DNA from: Acetobacter oryzifermentans
Lineage (GTDB): Bacteria; Pseudomonadota; Alphaproteobacteria; Acetobacterales; Acetobacteraceae
Length of the DNA stretch: 64,000 nt
Direction: 5' to 3'
Assembly (NCBI RefSeq): GCF_001628715.1
Contig: NZ_CP011120.1
Coordinates: 744,001-808,000 of the forward strand
Shown: positions 36,812 to 45,518 of the stretch, piece after piece
Layout of the letters: each line of letters begins with the position of its first letter
Position numbering within the stretch: position 1 is the stretch's first letter
Position numbers and translations under genes: made by a program
Notes under the pieces: model-generated
The model's database searches: none
Told to the model about the DNA's origin: nothing
The model's input: only the letters and a program-made list of their open reading frames with translations

Positions 36812-37665
36812 GCACACCTTCTGCTGTTGGTATTCTGGCTGGCGGTGGCCCTCTGCCGGGCAGAGTGGCAGAAGCAGCCACAGCAGCAGGGCGGCCTGTT
36901 TTTATTCTGGGGTTTGAAGGTTTTGCCGAACCCGAAGTGATCGGCCCTTGGCCGCACGAATGTGTCCGGCTGGGTGCAGCCGGGCGTATGCTTTCCCTTT
37001 TACGGCAACATCATTGTTCGGATCTGGTTCTTATCGGGCCAATCCGTCGGCCTTCCTTGCGCAATTTGCGCCCGGATGCCGAAGGCGCACGTATTCTGGC
37101 GCGTTTAGGTCGTGCTCTGTTTGCGGGGGATGATGGCCTGCTGGGTGCCCTTGTGCGCATTTTGGGCGAGGAAGGCTTTCACATTCGTGGAGCGCACGAA
37201 TTTCTTACGCAGGCTGTGGCACAACCCGGTGTATTGGGCCGCATGCAGCCAGATGCACAGGCACAAGCAGATATTCAGCGCGGCATTACTGTGGTGCAGG
37301 CGCTGGGGCGGCTGGATATCGGGCAGGGCTGCGTGGTGCAGAATGGCGTTGTGCTAACGGTAGAGGCCATGGAAGGCACAGACCGTATGCTGGCCCGTGC
37401 AGGTGAATGCAGGCAGCCGGGTGAAGGTGGCGTTCTGGTAAAAATGCTTAAGCCGGGGCAGGAAAAACGGGCGGATATGCCCACAATAGGGCCTGTAACT
37501 GTGCAGAATGCCCATGCGGCAGGCCTGCGCGGCATTGCGTTTGAGGCCGCCCACACACTGCTGACAGACAGGCAGCGTTGTATAGAGGAAGCAGACCGGC
37601 TGGGCTTGTTTCTTCTGGCCTTCAATCCTGTTGAAGATGCAGGAACAAGCGCGCAGTCTGCCTGA
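36808..37665 (+). CDS. lpxI: UDP-2,3-diacylglucosamine pyrophosphatase LpxI
   Basis: This protein hydrolyses UDP-2,3-diacylglucosamine to lipid X, the step carried out by LpxH in enterics and LpxI in alphaproteobacteria. The 285-aa protein has the N-terminal GILAGGGPLPGRVAEAA, VLIGPIRRPSLRNLRPD and the C-terminal EGTDRMLARAGE containing the family's catalytic Asp, then NAHAAGLRGIAFEA. The GTG start overlaps lpxA. lpxB, which often comes next in related genomes, is not here; gloA follows. Confidence 0.93.
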   Translation: MSTPSAVGILAGGGPLPGRVAEAATAAGRPVFILGFEGFAEPEVIGPWPHECVRLGAAGRMLSLLRQHHCSDLVLIGPIRRPSLRNLRPDAEGARILARLGRALFAGDDGLLGALVRILGEEGFHIRGAHEFLTQAVAQPGVLGRMQPDAQAQADIQRGITVVQALGRLDIGQGCVVQNGVVLTVEAMEGTDRMLARAGECRQPGEGGVLVKMLKPGQEKRADMPTIGPVTVQNAHAAGLRGIAFEAAHTLLTDRQRCIEEADRLGLFLLAFNPVEDAGTSAQSA

Positions 37666-37689
37666 TACTTCAAAACAAGGAGCAAACAG

Positions 37690-38082
37690 ATGGCAAGTTT
37701 TCTGCATACCATGGTGCGGGTGCGCAATCTGGAGAAAAGTCTGGCGTTCTACAAACTGCTGGGCATGCACGAACTCCGCCGACGCGAGGTGCCGGAAGGA
37801 CGTTATACGTTGGTGTTCATCGGCTATGCAGATAATGCTGCCGGGCAAGCTGAAATCGAGCTGACCTATAATTGGGGTGAAGATGACGGCTATGAACTGG
37901 GCACCGGGTTTGGTCACTTTGCCGTAGGCGTGCCTAATGTGGCGGAAATGGTAGCACGTGTGCGGGCCGGTGGTGGCAAGGTGACGCGAGAAGCCGGGCC
38001 AGTAAAATTTGGCACCACCGTAATTGCTTTTGTTGAAGACCCCGATGGTTATAAGGTCGAGCTGATCGAGCGCGCTGAATAA
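37690..38082 (+). CDS. gloA: Lactoylglutathione lyase (glyoxalase I)
   Basis: This protein detoxifies methylglyoxal as the glutathione hemithioacetal, producing S-lactoylglutathione. The 130-aa VOC-fold protein has metal ligands in [15 protein letters not shown] (His), IELTYNWG (Glu), GFGHFAVGV (His) and YKVELIE (Glu). Length is typical of the Ni-type enzyme. AAGGAG lies 8 nt upstream of ATG 37690. It follows lpxI by 24 nt and is convergent with the next gene. Confidence 0.96.
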   Translation: MASFLHTMVRVRNLEKSLAFYKLLGMHELRRREVPEGRYTLVFIGYADNAAGQAEIELTYNWGEDDGYELGTGFGHFAVGVPNVAEMVARVRAGGGKVTREAGPVKFGTTVIAFVEDPDGYKVELIERAE

Positions 38083-38089
38083 AGGCAGC

Positions 38090-38473
38090 TTAGCTTTGCG
38101 GGTGTTGCTTTAGGCGTGCGGTCAGGCGGTCTAGCGAATCATTAATGGTCTTGGCAGCTTTCTGCACTGCTGGGTCGGAATATGTATCAAGCTGCTCTGC
38201 TGCCAGCATGGCGGGGGAGACAATGCCCCGAATATCGTGCCGCAGTTTGGAATCTGTTGTTGGGGCCGGTGCTGGAGGTGCAGCCGCCGGAGTGGGGGCG
38301 GCTGTATGTGGTTGCAGCTTTATGCCCAGCCATGCACCTAAAGCCGCCGCACAAATAATAGGCCCTAACGCAATGGGGAAGGCCAGCCCCAGCACTCCGG
38401 CCAGCACGGCACCTGCTACAGGCAGGCAGAAAATAACGGCTGCGGCACGGGCGGGAAAGGGCATGGTGTTCAT
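38090..38473 (-). CDS. Small membrane protein with histidine-kinase DHp-like helix pair
   Basis: I do not know a named family. From ATG 38473 (GGAG 6 nt upstream, better than ATG 38485) it is 127 aa. It contains two hydrophobic segments (about 8-30 and 33-51), a Pro/Ala-rich linker (57-74) and a C-terminal pair of helices. The first helix holds LRHDIRGIVSPAMLAAEQL with H79, like the phosphoacceptor H-box of histidine kinases; the second is KAAKTINDSLDRLTARL. There is no ATPase (HATPase_c) domain. It could act as a phosphotransfer or decoy dimerisation partner. Phosphorylation is inference. Confidence 0.7.
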   Translation of the reverse strand: MNTMPFPARAAAVIFCLPVAGAVLAGVLGLAFPIALGPIICAAALGAWLGIKLQPHTAAPTPAAAPPAPAPTTDSKLRHDIRGIVSPAMLAAEQLDTYSDPAVQKAAKTINDSLDRLTARLKQHPQS

Positions 38474-38535
38474 GTTTTTCTCCATCTTGCGGGGGATTCT
38501 GCCGCAAGGCTGCGGTAACGACTCTACGGTATAGA

Positions 38536-38563
38536 TTGACGGTTCCTTATCTGAACTCTATAA
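38536..38563 (+). promoter_or_regulatory. Sigma70-type promoter of rpmH
   Basis: TTGACG (38536-38541), 16-nt spacer and CTATAA (38558-38563) match the -35/-10 consensus well and lie 74 nt upstream of rpmH ATG. Confidence 0.65.
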
Positions 38564-38636
38564 GCCGCAGCTTCAAGAGGCGTGGTCTTTAACAGGCCAC
38601 CGGATAACCGTATTCAAATAGTAAGGGAGTGCCGCC

Positions 38637-38771
38637 ATGAAGCGCACTTATCAACCGTCCCGGCTGGTTCGCAAGCGTCGTCACGGGTTCCGCGCGCGTA
38701 TGGCAACCGTTGGTGGCCGCAAGATCATCGGCAACCGTCGTGCCAAAGGCCGTAAGCGCCTTTCCGCGTAA
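38637..38771 (+). CDS. rpmH: 50S ribosomal protein L34
   Basis: 44 aa: [18 protein letters not shown] followed by [20 protein letters not shown] and KRLSA. This is the full-length, unmistakable L34 sequence. AGGGAG lies 8 nt upstream. It leads rpmH-rnpA-yidC-engB, an order conserved widely; the dnaA/oriC region that often accompanies it is not in this window. Confidence 0.98.
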   Translation: MKRTYQPSRLVRKRRHGFRARMATVGGRKIIGNRRAKGRKRLSA

Positions 38772-38794
38772 GAACTGCCCGGCAGTCCGGCTTG

Positions 38795-39175
38795 ATGGAC
38801 GGGCCTGCAGCGCAGGAGCAGCCAGCGGCGGAATCTGCACGATCTCTGCGGCTTAAAAAGAGGAAGCAATTCCTCTTTCTGGCTTCTCGCGGGCGTAAAG
38901 CGCCTGTGCCGGGGCTTGTTTTGCAGCTTTTCCGGCGTCCGGATACGGATGTCGCGCGTGTAGGCTTTACGGTTACCAAAAAGGTCGGCAACTCCGTGGT
39001 GCGTAACCGCGTGCGCCGCAGGTTGCGCGAAGTTGTGCGTATTGTAGAAGCCGATACGCCGCTAAACGGTCTGGACCTTGTTCTTATAGGCCGTAGCGCC
39101 ACCATAAATCGCCCATTTGTGGCGCTGGTGGCTGATTTCCGTAAAGCATTAGCGTTGTGCCAGCGGGATTCCTGA
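38795..39175 (+). CDS. rnpA: Ribonuclease P protein component
   Basis: The protein cofactor of RNase P in tRNA 5'-end maturation. The 126-aa protein has the RNR motif in VGNSVVRNRVRRRLREV and an early LKKRKQFLFL strand that binds the 5' leader. The N-terminal ~18 residues (MDGPAAQEQPAAESARS) extend beyond the family core. ATG 38795 is preferred over TTG 38792. It follows rpmH by 23 nt. A yidD gene, often between rnpA and yidC, is absent. Confidence 0.95.
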   Translation: MDGPAAQEQPAAESARSLRLKKRKQFLFLASRGRKAPVPGLVLQLFRRPDTDVARVGFTVTKKVGNSVVRNRVRRRLREVVRIVEADTPLNGLDLVLIGRSATINRPFVALVADFRKALALCQRDS

Positions 39176-39297
39176 TATCCTGCCTTGCATTCATGCTCGT
39201 CCTGCGCTGGAACCTGTATGCCGTTTAAGACTCCGGGTTTTTTACGGGTGTTAAGTTTTCCAATTTGTATGTGCAGGGGGCCGCAAGGCCGGAGCTT

Positions 39298-41049
39298 ATG
39301 GATTCAAAACGTCTGATACTGGCAACATTGCTGTCAGCTCTGGTACTTTTCGGGTATGACTATTTTTTCCCACAGCATCAGCTTGTGCCACCGGCGCAGC
39401 AGGGCGTACATGCTGTAGCGCCTTCGGCCCCTGCCTCTTCTGGTGCAGCCGCTCCGGCTGAAAACACGCAGGCAGAAGCCGCTGCCCCGGTAAAGGATGG
39501 CCCGGAAACCCGTGTGGCCATTAATGCCCCTGCCGTACAGGGCACGCTAAATCTGCGTGGCGCACGGCTGGATGATCTGGTGCTCAAGCATTATCGGGAA
39601 ACCGTAAAGCCAGATAGCCCGGATGTGCGTGTTCTTAACCCCGCTTCCACCCATGCAGATTATGTAGATTTCGGTTGGCGTGCGCCTTCCGATGTTTCTG
39701 TGCGTCTGCCAGATGCCAACACATTGTGGAAAGCCTCTGGCACCCAGATGGATGCCGAACACCCGCTTACCCTTTCTTGGGATAACGGGCAGGGCCTAAC
39801 CTTTGATATCCGCTTGTCGGTGGACCAGAACTACATGTTCACCATCAGCCAGCAGGTGCATAACAGCACCGGGCAGGCTGTGGCGCTGTATCCTTTCTAC
39901 CGCGTGAACCGTGGTTACACGCCAGAAGAAACCGGCGGCATGCTGGTGCATGAAGGCCCGATCTCGGTTATTGATGGCCGTCTGAACGAAGGCTCCTACA
40001 AAACGGTGCGCACGGGTGGCGTACCGCCAGACAACATTGCATGGAGCCATCAGGGCACCGGCGGTTGGGCTGGTATTACAGATAAATACTGGCTGATGGC
40101 CGTGCTGCCAGACCAGAATGCTAACGTAATTGGCACTTATGGTTTTCAGGCAGCACAGGGCGCGTATCAGGTTGGCTTTACGGCTACAGCACCTGTGCAG
40201 GTGGCCGCGGGGCAGACAGCTTCTACCGAGGCCCACGTGTTTGCGGGCGCCAAGGAAGTGCGCCTGCTTGAACAGTATGAAAAAGACCTGCACGTGCCCA
40301 TGTTCTGGAAAGCCGTAGATTTTGGCTGGCTTTCCTTCCTTACCCGCCCTGTGTTCTTTGTGCTGGATTGGCTGAACGAACATCTGGGCAGCTTTGGCCT
40401 AGCGCTGCTAACGTTTACCGTGATTGTGAAAGTGGCCTTTCTGCCGCTCACCATCAAGCAGATGCGCATGACATGGAAAACAGCGCGCCTGAAGCCGCAG
40501 GTGGATCTTATCCGTTCCCGCCTGAAGGATGACCCAATGGCCATGCAGCAGCAGATTATGGCGCTGTATCGGCAGGAAAACGTCAATCTGTTCGGGGGCT
40601 TTCTGCCTCTGCTTATTCAGGCGCCTGTATTCTGGTGCTTGTATAAGGATCTGTACGTCACCATCGAAATGCGGCACGCACCGTTTGTGGGCTGGGTGAA
40701 AGATCTTTCTGCGCCAGACCCCACCAACCTGTTCAACCTGTTTGGTCTTATCCCGTTTGATCCCACCCACATTACACCTTTCTTGGCGCTGGGTGCATGG
40801 CCGATCATGTATGGGGCCACGCTGTTCCTGATGCAGAAGGTGAGTTCCAGCTCTGCCAACATGGACCCATCACAGCAGAAGGTGATGATGTTCATTCCGC
40901 TGCTGTTCACGTTCTTTATGGCGCGGCAGCCGGTTGGGCTGGTGATCTACTACTGCTGGAGCAACATCCTTACGGCTGTGCAGCAGGTTGTCATCATCTC
41001 CCGCCTCAAAGCGGCAGATGCCAAACCCCAACTGGTTAAGCCCAAATGA
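39298..41049 (+). CDS. yidC: Membrane protein insertase YidC
   Basis: This protein inserts and folds inner-membrane proteins with or without Sec. The 583-aa protein has an N-terminal membrane helix (about 5-22), an Ala/Pro linker, a large periplasmic domain (about 75-340) and the conserved C-terminal insertase core of five hydrophobic helices (from about 370, with LLTFTVIVKVAFLPLTIKQ). ATG 39298 is chosen for its GGAG and typical MDSKRLILA start; the earlier opening at 39265 is not family-like. engB overlaps its stop by 4 nt. Confidence 0.96.
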   Translation: MDSKRLILATLLSALVLFGYDYFFPQHQLVPPAQQGVHAVAPSAPASSGAAAPAENTQAEAAAPVKDGPETRVAINAPAVQGTLNLRGARLDDLVLKHYRETVKPDSPDVRVLNPASTHADYVDFGWRAPSDVSVRLPDANTLWKASGTQMDAEHPLTLSWDNGQGLTFDIRLSVDQNYMFTISQQVHNSTGQAVALYPFYRVNRGYTPEETGGMLVHEGPISVIDGRLNEGSYKTVRTGGVPPDNIAWSHQGTGGWAGITDKYWLMAVLPDQNANVIGTYGFQAAQGAYQVGFTATAPVQVAAGQTASTEAHVFAGAKEVRLLEQYEKDLHVPMFWKAVDFGWLSFLTRPVFFVLDWLNEHLGSFGLALLTFTVIVKVAFLPLTIKQMRMTWKTARLKPQVDLIRSRLKDDPMAMQQQIMALYRQENVNLFGGFLPLLIQAPVFWCLYKDLYVTIEMRHAPFVGWVKDLSAPDPTNLFNLFGLIPFDPTHITPFLALGAWPIMYGATLFLMQKVSSSSANMDPSQQKVMMFIPLLFTFFMARQPVGLVIYYCWSNILTAVQQVVIISRLKAADAKPQLVKPK

Positions 41050-41729
41050 CAGATGATGCCGCATCCTCTTTCCGAGAACTAAAGGATGAAGCCCGTATTG
41101 CCGCCGCCCTGGAAGAGGGGCGGCGGCTTTTTGCGGGTTCATGCGAATTTGTGTTTGGCGCACAACGGCTGGGGCAACTGCCACCGCAAACCCTGCCAGA
41201 AATTGCGTTTGCCGGGCGTTCCAATGTGGGTAAGTCCAGCTTGGTAAACGCGCTTACGGGCCGCAAAACGCTGGCGCGGGCATCTTCCGAACCGGGGCGC
41301 ACCAAGCAGCTCAACTTTTTTAATCTGGCAGACCGGCTGATGCTGGTGGATATGCCGGGTTATGGCTACGCAAAAGCTGCCAAATCCGTAAAGGAAGATT
41401 GGCAGGATATGATGTTTGATTACCTGCGTGGCCGCCCAAGTTTGCAGCGTGTGGTGCTGTTGCTGGATGCCCGGGTGGAAATGAAAGCCCATGATCTGGA
41501 AGTGATGGATCTGCTAGATAAAGCGGCCGTCAGCTTTCAGGTTGTGCTTACCAAATGCGATAGCGTTAAACCCGGCCCGCTGGCACGCAAGCAGGCAGAA
41601 GTTGAAGCGGAAATTCGCCGCCACCCTGCGGCTTTTCCCTACCTGTCTTTAACAAGCAGCCAGACAGGTGAAGGTATTGAGGGCTTGCGGGCGGAACTGG
41701 CAGAATTTGCCCTGCCCAAGGCGCCATGA
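41046..41729 (+). CDS. engB: Ribosome-biogenesis GTP-binding protein EngB (YihA/YsxC)
   Basis: The TRAFAC GTPase assists 50S assembly. The 227-aa protein has G1 AGRSNVGKSSL, G3 DMPGYGYA, G4 TKCD and a terminal G5-like SLTSSQTG. The ATGA overlap with yidC and the yidC-engB-argB order match other alphaproteobacteria. argB begins 30 nt downstream. Confidence 0.96.
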   Translation: MTDDAASSFRELKDEARIAAALEEGRRLFAGSCEFVFGAQRLGQLPPQTLPEIAFAGRSNVGKSSLVNALTGRKTLARASSEPGRTKQLNFFNLADRLMLVDMPGYGYAKAAKSVKEDWQDMMFDYLRGRPSLQRVVLLLDARVEMKAHDLEVMDLLDKAAVSFQVVLTKCDSVKPGPLARKQAEVEAEIRRHPAAFPYLSLTSSQTGEGIEGLRAELAEFALPKAP

Positions 41730-41759
41730 TCTGATGATGACAAGCAGGACGTGCAGAAC

Positions 41760-42677
41760 ATGACAGAACCACGGGTTCCTTCTTCCCATTCCCATCATGA
41801 TGCGGCGCAGGAAGCCGCCATTCTGGCCGGAGCCCTGCCGTATCTGCGCCGCTATGCGGGAGATACCATTGTGGTCAAGTATGGTGGCCACGCCATGGGC
41901 AATGCAGATTTGGCCAAAACCTTTGGGCGCGATATTGCGCTGCTCAAGCTGGTGGGTATCAACCCGGTTGTGGTGCATGGCGGCGGCCCGCAGATTAACC
42001 AGATGCTCAAGCGGCTGGAAATTCCTTCCACCTTTGTGGATGGCCTGCGCGTAACAGATGCCAACATGGTGGATGTTATCGAGATGGTTCTGGCTGGCTC
42101 TGTGAACAAGGAAGTGGCGGAGCTTATCAGCCGTGAAGGCGCGCTGGCCGTTGGTATTTCCGGCAAGGACGGTAAAATGATTACCGCCCGCAAATTGCAG
42201 CGCAAGGTGCGGGATACGGAAAGCCAGATTGAACGCGTGCTGGATCTGGGCTTTGTGGGCGAACCCATAAAGGTAGACCCACGGGTGATTTATGCGCTGT
42301 CTGGCTCTGGCCTTATTCCGGTTATTGCACCAGTGGGCTTTGGGGAAGACGGGGCTACCTACAACATCAATGCCGATACGGCAGCGGGCGCTGTAGCCGG
42401 TGCGGTGCATGCCACGCGCTTGCTGATGCTAACAGATGTGCCCGGCGTGCTGGATGCCGATGGTAAGTTGATACCCGAACTCACAGCCGCGCAGGCCATG
42501 CAGGCTATTGAGGATGGTGTGATTACCGGTGGTATGATCCCCAAGGTGGAAACCTGCATTCAGGCCGTGCAGGCCGGTGCGCGTGCGGCCGTCATTATTG
42601 ATGGCCGCATGCCTCATGCCTGCCTGCTGGAACTGTTTACGGCATCTGGCTCCGGCACCATGATCCGGGCGGAATAA
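41760..42677 (+). CDS. argB: Acetylglutamate kinase
   Basis: Second step of arginine synthesis: phosphorylates N-acetylglutamate. The 305-aa amino-acid-kinase protein has [39 protein letters not shown], the [14 protein letters not shown] segment and GGMIPKVE. Length matches the arginine-sensitive long form (about 300), which has an N-terminal helix. AGGA lies 10 nt before ATG 41760; GTG 41751 is too close to it. In many organisms ArgB is bound by PII (glnB is at 4002); that link is inference here. Confidence 0.96.
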   Translation: MTEPRVPSSHSHHDAAQEAAILAGALPYLRRYAGDTIVVKYGGHAMGNADLAKTFGRDIALLKLVGINPVVVHGGGPQINQMLKRLEIPSTFVDGLRVTDANMVDVIEMVLAGSVNKEVAELISREGALAVGISGKDGKMITARKLQRKVRDTESQIERVLDLGFVGEPIKVDPRVIYALSGSGLIPVIAPVGFGEDGATYNINADTAAGAVAGAVHATRLLMLTDVPGVLDADGKLIPELTAAQAMQAIEDGVITGGMIPKVETCIQAVQAGARAAVIIDGRMPHACLLELFTASGSGTMIRAE

Positions 42678-42707
42678 CGCCGCGGTTACCTGCCATTTTC
42701 CGGGGTG

Positions 42708-42742
42708 CCATGCGTTGACACGCTGCGTGTGTGTCCGCATGG
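42708..42742 (+). promoter_or_regulatory. First of two tandem hairpins between argB and dapD
   Basis: CCATGCG (42708-42714) pairs with CGCATGG (42736-42742). After a two-base bulge GACAC (42717-42721) pairs with GTGTC (42731-42735), leaving a 9-nt loop. A six-T run occurs 10 nt later (42753-42758), so weak termination of argB transcription is possible. Confidence 0.5.
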
Positions 42743-42761
42743 TCGCTCTGTGTTTTTTCTG

Positions 42762-42784
42762 CCGGGGCTGTGGTGCAGCCCCGG
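42762..42784 (+). terminator. Second hairpin between argB and dapD, possible terminator
   Basis: A perfect 9-bp stem, CCGGGGCTG (42762-42770) with CAGCCCCGG (42776-42784), closes a 5-nt loop and is followed by an interrupted T tract (TGTTTGT). It ends 29 nt before the dapD start. Two hairpins in a 136-nt gap could be a terminator pair or a leader attenuator of dapD. Confidence 0.5.
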
Positions 42785-42813
42785 TGTTTGTCCATCCTGT
42801 CTGACGGTGTGTT

Positions 42814-43662
42814 ATGACCAACGAAACTTTGCGCGCGCATATTGAAGCCCTGTGGGAAAAGCGGGACCAGATTTCCTCCGCTACAACGGGGGAAGACCGC
42901 AAAGCCATTGAAACGGCTCTGGAAGCTCTGGATTCTGGTGCGCTGCGTGTGGCCGAACCCAAGGAAGATGGCTGGCAGGTGAATGAATGGCTGAAAAAAG
43001 CTGTTCTGCTTTCCTTCCGTCTGAATGATAGCGTAGCCATTCCCGGTGGCGCAGCAGGTGCTCCTGCGTATGACAAAGTGCCGCTGAAGTTTGCTGGCTG
43101 GGATCAGGCCCGTTTTGATAAGGCTGGCTTCCGCGTGGTGCCGGGTGCTGTTGTACGCCGCTCCGCCTTTATTGCGCCCGGTGCTGTGTTGATGCCCAGC
43201 TTTGTAAATGTGGGGGCACGCGTAGATAGCGGCACCATGGTGGACACATGGGCCACTGTTGGAAGCTGTGCCCAGATTGGTAAAAACTGCCATATCAGCG
43301 GTGGCGCAGGCATTGGCGGCGTTCTGGAACCGTTGCAGGCTGCCCCGGTGATTATTGAAGATAACTGCTTTATCGGCGCACGTTCCGAAGTGGCAGAAGG
43401 CGTGATTGTGGAACGCGGCTCCGTGCTTTCCATGGGCGTGTTCCTTGGGGCTTCCACCAAGATTGTGGATCGTGCAACGGGTGAAATCTACATGGGCCGC
43501 GTTCCGGCTTATTCTGTTGTCGTGCCCGGCACCATGCCATCTTCCAAGCCGGTTGGCCCGGATGGCCGCCCCAATCCTGCTCTGGCCTGCGCTGTTATTG
43601 TTAAGCGGGTGGACGAACGCACGCGTTCCAAAACCTCCATTAACGATCTGCTGCGTGACTGA
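42814..43662 (+). CDS. dapD: Tetrahydrodipicolinate N-succinyltransferase
   Basis: Commits tetrahydrodipicolinate to the succinylase branch of lysine/diaminopimelate synthesis. The 282-aa protein has an N-terminal helical domain and a left-handed beta-helix ([20 protein letters not shown] onwards, [11 protein letters not shown]) and a C-terminal [13 protein letters not shown] segment. Length is normal (about 275). No good SD precedes ATG 42814. dapE follows after 36 nt, so two steps of the same branch are adjacent. Confidence 0.97.
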   Translation: MTNETLRAHIEALWEKRDQISSATTGEDRKAIETALEALDSGALRVAEPKEDGWQVNEWLKKAVLLSFRLNDSVAIPGGAAGAPAYDKVPLKFAGWDQARFDKAGFRVVPGAVVRRSAFIAPGAVLMPSFVNVGARVDSGTMVDTWATVGSCAQIGKNCHISGGAGIGGVLEPLQAAPVIIEDNCFIGARSEVAEGVIVERGSVLSMGVFLGASTKIVDRATGEIYMGRVPAYSVVVPGTMPSSKPVGPDGRPNPALACAVIVKRVDERTRSKTSINDLLRD

Positions 43663-43698
43663 TCTGGCAGACTAAAAAGCGAAAAGAGGCAGAAGAGC

Positions 43699-44874
43699 AT
43701 GGCGGACGCAGCGCAGGTGAGTATTCCGGCCAATCTGGCACTGACAGATCCGGTTGGAGTGGCGCAGGCGCTTATCCGTCTGCCTTCTGTCTCGCCAGAT
43801 CCTGGCGCATCTCAGCATCTGCTTGCAGCCATGCTGGAGCGCTTGGGGTTTGAGGTAACGCACCTTCCGTTTGGTGAGGGTGCGGAGCGCACGCCCAATT
43901 TCTTTGCCCGTTTGGGCACGGGCAGCCCCCATATCTGCTATGCGGGCCATACCGATGTGGTGCCGCCGGGGGATGAGGCCGATTGGTCTTACCCCCCTTA
44001 TGCGGCAGATATTGTGGATGGCGTGCTGTACGGCCGCGGCGCGTGTGACATGAAGGGCGGCATTGCATCTTTTGTTTCTGCCGTGGCGCGGCATGTGGCC
44101 GCAGGGCCGGGCAAAGGCTCCATCAGTTTTCTGATAACCGGGGATGAAGAAGGCCCCGCCACCTATGGCACGGTAAAGGTGCTGGAATGGATGGCGCAGC
44201 ACAACCAGATTCCCGATTACTGTCTGGTAGGTGAACCCACCAACCCCAAGGTATTGGGCGAAATGGTGAAGGTAGGCCGCCGTGGCAGCCTGAACGCGCA
44301 TATTGTGGTGGAAGGTACGCAGGGGCATGTGGCTTACCCACATCGGGCAGATAACCCGGTGCATCGCCTGCTGGCCGTGCTGGAAGCTTTGCGCGCCACG
44401 CCGTTGGATAACGGCACCGAGTATTTTGAACCCTCCAGCCTTCAGGTTACCAGTGTAGATGTGGGCAATGGAGCCACCAATGTTATTCCCGCACGGGCGG
44501 AAGCACGGCTGAACATTCGGTTTAATGATCTGCATACAGGTGCCGCGCTCAAGGGCTGGGTGGAAACTATCTGCCGCCAGCATGCCCCGCGTTCCCGCGT
44601 GGAAACCAAGATCAGCGGCGAATCTTTCCTTACGTCTCCCACGCAGGAAACCACAGCCCTTGTAGAGGCCATTCAGCAGGTTACAGGCCGCACACCCAAG
44701 CTGGATACCGGGGGCGGTACATCGGATGCACGCTTTATCAGCCGGTATTGTGCGGTTTCTGAATTCGGGCTGGTGGGGGCGAGTATTCACAAAGTTGATG
44801 AACACACGGATATTGCGGATCTGGAAATGCTGACACGGATCTATCAGACTTTTCTGGAAGGAGCGCAGGCATGA
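43699..44874 (+). CDS. dapE: Succinyl-diaminopimelate desuccinylase
   Basis: This zinc amidohydrolase releases L,L-diaminopimelate. The 391-aa M20 protein shows metal ligands in CYAGHTDVVPPGDE, GRGACDMKGG, ITGDEEGPATYG and the C-terminal GASIHKVDEHTDIADL; the dimerisation domain lies at about 180-290. Length is slightly over the usual 375-380. It follows dapD, and its stop overlaps the next gene by 4 nt. Confidence 0.97.
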   Translation: MADAAQVSIPANLALTDPVGVAQALIRLPSVSPDPGASQHLLAAMLERLGFEVTHLPFGEGAERTPNFFARLGTGSPHICYAGHTDVVPPGDEADWSYPPYAADIVDGVLYGRGACDMKGGIASFVSAVARHVAAGPGKGSISFLITGDEEGPATYGTVKVLEWMAQHNQIPDYCLVGEPTNPKVLGEMVKVGRRGSLNAHIVVEGTQGHVAYPHRADNPVHRLLAVLEALRATPLDNGTEYFEPSSLQVTSVDVGNGATNVIPARAEARLNIRFNDLHTGAALKGWVETICRQHAPRSRVETKISGESFLTSPTQETTALVEAIQQVTGRTPKLDTGGGTSDARFISRYCAVSEFGLVGASIHKVDEHTDIADLEMLTRIYQTFLEGAQA

Positions 44875-45494
44875 TTCCCGATACCAGCAAGCCCGGTGTT
44901 ATCCGGCGTACATTGCAGGGCATGTTGCTGCTGGCCAGTGGGCGCAGAGATGGCATAGCGTGTTTTGATGGCACGCTGGATGCTTTTGGCGCAGCACTTG
45001 CACCGCAGTTGGCGTTTTTGGTGGTGGGGCTGTTGCAGGTCTTCCTCCAGACCGACAAGATTATGGCGCTTATCAAGGTTCTGCTTTCCTTGTGCGTCAC
45101 CTTGCTGCCTGCTGTTGTGTCTCATTTTTACGCCCAGCGTTGGGGGCGTGGGGCGCTATGGCTGCGTTACATTACGGCAGCTACATGGTGCAACTGGGTT
45201 GTGGTGCTGATTTCTCTGGCCGCTACGCTGCTGGCTGCTCTGCTGTTTCCTGCCATTGCGCAACAGCCGGGCTTTATGGCCGCATTGGTGATGACAGCCG
45301 CTGTGTATGAACTCTGGCTGCAATGGTTTGTGGCCCGCGTGGGCTTAAGCATTAGCGGTGGACGTGCCTTTGTGCTGTATGCCTCTGTGCTGTTGGCCAC
45401 GCTGGCATTGTATGGTTTGGCCGCGCTGCTGCCACCCCATTACAAGGTGCTGACCGATCTGCTCCAGCCCATGATTGTGATGAACAATTCCTGA
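44871..45494 (+). CDS. Uncharacterised multi-pass membrane protein coupled to dapE
   Basis: 207 aa, no family recognised. About five hydrophobic segments (roughly 43-60, 68-86, 100-125, 135-155 and 168-190) separated by short polar loops suggest an inner-membrane protein without a signal peptide. Its ATG overlaps the dapE stop (ATGA), so translation is coupled to diaminopimelate synthesis, which hints at a cell-wall or amino-acid transport link. No catalytic motif is visible. Confidence 0.8.
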   Translation: MIPDTSKPGVIRRTLQGMLLLASGRRDGIACFDGTLDAFGAALAPQLAFLVVGLLQVFLQTDKIMALIKVLLSLCVTLLPAVVSHFYAQRWGRGALWLRYITAATWCNWVVVLISLAATLLAALLFPAIAQQPGFMAALVMTAAVYELWLQWFVARVGLSISGGRAFVLYASVLLATLALYGLAALLPPHYKVLTDLLQPMIVMNNS

Positions 45495-45518
45495 AGAAAG
45501 TTTTGTGTCAGACCTGTT

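Noticed and set aside
42762..42784. Lysine riboswitch upstream of dapD
   Set aside because: The interval is 136 nt and lacks the five-helix core; only two simple hairpins are present.
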